From NCBI GenBank assembly GCA_014529385.2, contig CM043944.1, forward strand, positions 81,460,384-81,524,383: a stretch of 64,000 nt of DNA. Direction: 5' to 3'. The stretch's first letter is position 1, and every line of letters begins with the position of its first letter. This document shows positions 59,126 through 64,000 of the stretch, piece after piece. The DNA comes from Adiantum capillus-veneris (Eukaryota > Streptophyta > Polypodiopsida > Polypodiales > Pteridaceae). A program made the position numbers and the translations under genes. Under the pieces are notes generated by a model. That model did no database searches and had not been told where the DNA came from. It worked only from the letters and a program-made list of their open reading frames with translations.

Positions 59126-61338
59126 GTAAGTGATTTCTTTTTTGTTTAATGTAAAGTTGTCTTGTATTACTCTATGATTTCTAATTTTCTTTTTTGTTGT
59201 TGTAGAATTTTCAATGATAAAGTGGAGACATTGTTCTGTCAAGTGTCAATTTGTCTATGTTGATAGAAGTGCAGAGGGGGAGCTTATGCTAGCTTTGCGC
59301 TCTCAAAATGAGTAGGCACATTTGTTGTTTTGAAAGATATTGCTATTACTTTATCGATGTCATTCTCTTGCCATTTAATTTAAGATATGGTGGTTTAGGA
59401 TTGGTAGAACCACTGTGAGCACAAATTTTGGGAAGGAGATCTTCTTGTTCCAAAAACTGGCTGTGGCAAGCAAAGATTCTTTAATGAAAGACTTTCCCCA
59501 AAATTGGGTTCGATGGATAGAGGTAGAGCTTGCTTGTGAGAAGAAGGCATCTAATGGGAGGTGGTACAACACTCTTGCTCTTTTATTAGCAATGCTCATA
59601 TGGAAGGTATATTTTTTACCTTAAAGTACACTTTTTATGTAATTTCTAAAGCTTGACATTATTTTGTAAAATCTTACTTTTTTTTTCATTTTCTCTACAA
59701 AAGGAAGACTTTGACTTGTCTCTTATCAAAGAGATGCAAGCGATTAATGATCCCTCGATTTCACTGTCAGAAAAGGAAATGGTTGCTTAAGGAAGAGTGG
59801 AAAAAATATTCAAAGACAGGGCTTATAAGGTAAACACTTTCTCTTCTCACCATTCATGTTTGAATTTCTACAAAATTGTAAGTTGACATGTCATTTGAAT
59901 TTGATTTATTTGATTGAAAAATTGTTTTGATTTGATCTCGTGCTAATGCAACATAGATGTTGGCCATTTTCAACCCCGCCAATGCCCAGGGGTTCTTCTC
60001 TTTGTTATTTAACTTCAATTGAATAAGAGAAAAGGATCAAGTGGGCTTTACAAGAGACAAGGTCCACTCTTTGGTAACTTCTAAAATATCACTAGAAAGG
60101 TAATAATTTTTGGATAAAAAATACACATGAAATCATCAAAGGAATCAATGCATTTATGGTTTTTTTATTGTTTGCTCTATAGGAAAAAGGAAATATTGCA
60201 CTCTTTGATGCATTGCCGTGTAGATGATGTTACTTTTGAGCGTTATATTAGTGCAATGAAATTTAGAATGTACTTTCGTAAAGAGTGGTATTGGGGAAGT
60301 ATCTTGAAGCAATGCTTGAGGATCAAAGGGAAAATGATTGAAGAAATGCCGGAGGGCTTTGAAGCATGGTTTCATCACCAATTGAGGGACCACATTGATA
60401 AAGCTTTTGTGGAGCTTTGGAGTAAGCTCAACACAAAAGAGTCGGATGAAAAAATTCCAGAGCTTATGGAATCTTCGAGGAGAGTATTATTCAGGTAATA
60501 CAATTGATATATTTATGGTTTTTATTCTATTTTTTACTTAGAGTTTGTATAATAAATAAGTCACTTAGGAAAGGAGCTCAAATAAAGTTAACTGCATTTT
60601 ATGTAGATGGCTAATTCAGCTTTATGATCAAACTTTGTTGGAGAAGTTGCCGGTTGCTGTTGAAAGTTGGAGGGACCTCTCTTGTGAGGAGTGTATGTAT
60701 CCACTATGGATGAGAGATTATGGTTTGATTGCTTGGGAAATTGAGTATTGCCCTTGGTGGCTAGATTACACTCGAGGCACCTACCCACGTGATGAAGGGA
60801 ACTTATATAAATGTTATTTTTGGCATTTATAAAAACTACAAAATTGTTAAAGTGCTCATACTATTTAGATTATGTTTGTGAGAAATATATTTTTGTTTGC
60901 TTTAGAGCACGTTCTTGAAAGAAATGAAAATGGTATTGAGGAGATTGGCTCAGCTTCCAAGAAAGCCACCTCTTCGAAAAGAGTAAACAATAGTACAATC
61001 TCCTCTATAAAGAAACGATTGGATTTTGTTAGATCCAAGAAGCCCAAGAAGTCTCCCAAAAAGAACAAAAAAGGTGCTCAAGGCTCCACAGGTAAACTTG
61101 CTTGTAAAGATATCTAGCTGTCACTTTCTTTCTACTCAACAATTCTTGATGAAATATTTTATTTTTTGATTATGCAGTGCCTTCCATAGATTGTGATGTG
61201 ACCGTTATTGGCAACATGCTAGATGTTTACAAAATTTCTCGCGATGATGAGAAATGGTAAACACATGTGAAAAGAAAGACTAACTATGTGTGGTGTGTGT
61301 TGTGAATGTTTGAAATACATGTATTTGATCGTATGCAG

Positions 61339-62356
61339 GATCTTGGATTTTCTTCATTCAGCCCATGTTGATGGGGAAAAGAGCAATGAAGTGGCCTCTC
61401 TTTTGTTTGCGGATTTTCCAACAAAATTTAAAGTTGAATTTTTTTCGGAGAACGAGGTATGCATCCTTCAAAACCACAATGGATATTCTATGATAGTTTT
61501 GGAACTTTAATTAAATTAACAATACGTATTATGCAGGTCCCTCCATGGAATCAATTCTCTCAAAAATTAAGTAAGAAAGTGGCCATAATAGCTTCAAAGT
61601 ATGTGGTAGACAATGGGTGGTACATCACCTTAAGCTCCACTGATCACTTTGGCATTGTGTCTAGCCATGCCATCGAGATGGGATTCAAAATGATGCACAC
61701 CATCCTTATTTTGATCCCCGATGGTTATGTGCGAAAGACCATTGAGATTAAGAGAGTAAGTAAATTTATTTGTTGATTGAAAAGCATGCTCGTAGTTTTC
61801 TTCAATTCGATCACATTCTAATTGTAATTTGTAGGTGGAAACACTATTGCTAGGATTGTTTTATCATAAGGGTCAACGTCCTATCTACGATCGACGAGAT
61901 GGAGAGAGCGTGTACAACAACTCTTTCGATGCCAAGTCCGGAATACTGGTGGAGCGCGCCGATGGAGAGTACATTGGAGGACACGCTCTTAGAGGTTCCA
62001 CCGAGCGTAGCCTTGACTTCTCTCGGTAAGAATATATGCTTCTTGCTATGCGTTATTGGACTATGTTACATGAAGTAAAAATAAGCATATTTTTTTCTTT
62101 TTTTAGCTTGCTTGTGCGGACATTTACTGCGGAGCACACCTACATTGTTGATATGTTTTCTGGATGTGGTGGCTTGGGCAATGTTTGCGTTGAGTTGTCT
62201 AGACACTGTCTCTGCATAGATAGTGATCTAGAGGTCTTCCATCAACATCTTTCACACTTCAAGGCTCCATGTGTACGTGCTATTTCAACAGTTGATGTAG
62301 ATAGCGATGAGGAGACTGATTGGCAACAATATGAGCCCGGATCACATTGCCCTTGA
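61339..62356 (+). other. Beta-class methyltransferase-like domain region
   Basis: Exons 11-14 read, in order: S-L-L-F-A-D-F-P-T (motif IV position, 61400); a helix and strand with D-N-G-W-Y-I-T-L-S-S; E-T-L-L-L-G-L-F-Y-H-K-G (61838), like the 'E-x-hydrophobic' strand before the linker; R-G-S-T-E-R-S-L-D-F-S-R (61995), in the place of the usual K-P substrate helix; and V-D-M-F-S-G-C-G-G-L-G (62148) plus a Leu-Cys-Ile-Asp strand. Motif IV preceding motif I is the beta-class order found in many N6-adenine and N4-cytosine methyltransferases. Confidence 0.55.
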
Positions 62357-62621
62357 TTGACATCAACATTGGTATTATCTATCGTTTTTTCTAGTGTGTG
62401 ATTTTTACGGAACGACGTGTGGCCATGGTGTTTGGGTGCCACTTTTTTGGTATTACTGAAGACATGTTGTTGGTGTTGATCGTCCTTATCAATTCAGCCA
62501 TGATTTCATATTTATTATGCTAGATAGAAGTTAGTTGAGAGATTTGGATTTACCAAAGTAATATACCAACACATGCTTTTTTGCGTATGCGATTTCTTCT
62601 TCCCGTGAGCATTGGCTGCTG

Positions 62622-63060
62622 CACGGAAGCAAGTATGGGATGGGGATTTTTTTTGTTTGAATTTTCATGCCGTTATGCTGCCGAAATTTTGATTGCTTGT
62701 CAATATAATCATGCTTTTTGTTCATGTTTGGAAACATAATCATGGTTTCATGTATACAGAAAAGTTAGGCAAGCTTCACGGAAGCAAGTATGGAATGGGA
62801 AAATGTTTTGTTTGAATTTTCGCGCCGTTATGCTTCCAAAATTTTGATTGCTTGTGAATATAATCATGCTTTTTGTTCATGTTTAGAAACATAATCATGG
62901 TTTCATGTATACACAAAAGTTAGGCAAGCTTCACGGAAGCAAGTATAGAATGGGAAAGCTTAACGAAAGTTAGGCAAGCTTTCACGGAAGCAAGTATGGA
63001 ATGGGTTTTTTTTAATTTTTCACGTTGTTATGCTGTTAAAATTTTGATTGCTTGTCAGTA
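62622..63060 (+). repeat. Tandem array downstream of the ParB-methyltransferase gene
   Basis: CACGGAAGCAAGTAT begins at 62622, 62778, 62932 and 62983, giving steps of 156, 154 and 51 bp; the last short unit is an internal deletion. Long units contain GCCGTTATGCT, AATTTTGATTGCTTG and ATAATCATG. Related sequence occurs at 58216-58290. Confidence 0.85.
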
Positions 63061-63149
63061 TTTCTTTACACTGTCGGTCTAAGAATATATATAGTTTTAT
63101 ATATAATATTTATATATTATATATATATAATATCTTTTTATTTATTTAT

Positions 63150-63300
63150 TTATATGTGTGTATTTATGTACGTAAGCAGTTCTTCAACTCGGTAAAGTGT
63201 TTTTAAGTACTTGTTTATACAATATATATAGTTATTTATATGTGTGTGTTTATGTACATATGCAGTTCTTCAACTCAGTAAAGTGTTCTTAATTACTATT
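63150..63300. repeat. 86-bp tandem duplication
   Basis: GCAGTTCTTCAACTC and the following (A/G)GTAAAGTGT occur at about 63176 and 63262 with matching TATATGTGTGT lead-ins. Beyond it, 63300-64000 is AT-rich with a short (AC)n at 63826 and no recognised gene. Confidence 0.8.
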
Positions 63301-64000
63301 TTATATGCAAGATTCTATGCGTGTATCATTACTTTGAGGTCTCTGCCCAAACAAGTACAACCATCAATATTTTTTAGATTCCTAGTTGGCTTATTAGGCA
63401 TTCATCCTTGTTTGCAACAACACCTACATGGACAGGAAACAACATTCTACTAAAAGTAGGGTAAAAATACTAAAGACATGCTCATCTTTTTCTTGCATTA
63501 TATAACAAACTCACTTAGATTTTCTTTTCGTTTGGCTTTCAAACAGCTTGTAGTTACATTTGGCGGTTCAGTTTAGCTACAAGATATCAACAATACCCTA
63601 AGCTATGACAGATCTTGAAGATGTGTTAGTAGACCAGGCCGATTAAAAGTATCACAGCTACTTCAATAATAATAAGTCAGACAGAGGGAGGGGACGGTCC
63701 CAAACCTTGACATATGAATTATGCTCGCCAAGGCACTGAAGAGTGGAACGCCATCATATAGTTAAAATAAGCATCACATAATTAAAATAAGTTGTTTACA
63801 TGCCATAGGTAGGGAATCAAACTTGCACACACACACACACAGAGTACAACTTGCATCACACTAGTACTATTTATCATGTGCTAGTGCATATTTATTTAAA
63901 TATATAAAGTAGTGCATAATTATTTAAATCTTGCCTCAATCTTCTACCACATTAGAGCCAGAGATGTTGACCAGGTTGATTGTGCGTTTGCAGACAAGCA

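Larger units (their letters stand above)
58342..62356 (+). pseudogene. ParB-like + beta-class DNA amino-methyltransferase-like gene of a transposon, 14 exons
   Basis: Exons by GT-AG boundaries and reading phase: 58342-58387, 58481-59125, 59206-59311, 59399-59606, 59704-59829, 59957-60099, 60183-60494, 60607-60788, 60906-61091, 61178-61256, 61339-61456, 61537-61755, 61835-62025 and 62107-62356. They sum to 2811 nt (936 residues). All junctions keep phase, strong support for a real gene. Residues about 131-225 end in I-V-W-D-G-N-H-R-L-K, a ParB/sulfiredoxin-like signature. A helical middle and a Lys/Ser-rich linker (exon 9) follow. Residues about 640-895 resemble a beta-class amino-methyltransferase: A-D-F-P-T near 701 (motif IV position), then V-D-M-F-S-G-C-G-G-L-G near 868 (SAM motif I) with I-D-S-D after it. 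This copy has compensating frameshifts near 58680 and 58775 and stops at 59788 and 60020. Confidence 0.65.

Noticed and set aside
62036-62356. C5-cytosine methyltransferase, from the S-G-C-G-G-L motif
   Set aside because: No P-C-Q catalytic motif follows and the protein ends shortly after; upstream exons fit the beta-class amino-methyltransferase order better.
1-64000. tRNA or rRNA genes
   Set aside because: No cloverleaf with A and B boxes or rRNA signature was seen; TGGTATCAGAGC sites are primer-binding sites, not tRNAs.

Overview
The window looks like intergenic, transposon-dense DNA from a large plant genome, most likely a fern or another seedless vascular plant. The evidence is plant-type LINEs, Copia and other LTR retrotransposons, GT-AG introns, very long (GA)n, (CA)n and (TA)n microsatellites, and a PLS-type pentatricopeptide-repeat (PPR) gene built from almost identical repeat triplets, a style I associate with ferns. 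Apart from the PPR reading frame, nearly every protein-coding signal is a mobile-element gene or a decayed copy, so most ORFs are broken. No rRNA, tRNA, CRISPR or bacterial operon was seen.

Layout. 1-4740: decayed LINE on the + strand. 4740-7440: GC-rich tandem repeats, a Copia-type LTR end, (GA)n, and a 546-bp tandem duplication whose copies each end in a TATA-like box. 7440-8720: Copia pol remnant (-). 9357-10982: PPR gene. 12627-12889: hairpin MITE with CACTA-like features (two more copies near 29.4 and 29.8 kb). 13470-16016: 5'-truncated LINE (-). 18412-25010: LTR retrotransposon with 1.9-kb LTRs, primer-binding site, gag remnant and polypurine tract, but no recognisable pol. 25164-25600, 33043-37830 (split) and 40959-41425: three copies of a second, roughly 470-bp LTR family. 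33167-37584: a third LTR element on the - strand, nested inside one of those LTRs and carrying an unrecognised acidic ORF. 40123-44000: decayed transposase-like gene. 44460-49962: two - strand gene remnants (an FCP1/HAD-phosphatase-like gene and an unrecognised gene) separated by an ACCAAG-rich satellite. 51-52 kb: zinc-knuckle remnant with a 246-bp tandem duplication.

The most interesting part is 52.9-63.1 kb. Two divergently transcribed multi-exon genes flank a 1.4-kb CA-rich array. Leftward is a MULE-like transposase with a Cys/His-rich N-terminus, an RNase-H-like core, an AT-hook and a SWIM-type finger. Rightward is a 14-exon, about 936-residue gene with a ParB/sulfiredoxin-like motif near its N-terminal third and a beta-class amino-methyltransferase-like fold at its C-terminus, where the catalytic motif precedes the SAM-binding motif. 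The same AT-rich repeat lies just upstream of this gene and in a tandem array just downstream. I read the locus as a decayed DNA transposon that carries a ParB-plus-DNA-methyltransferase accessory gene. This copy has nonsense codons and frameshifts, so any function must be judged from intact relatives elsewhere.
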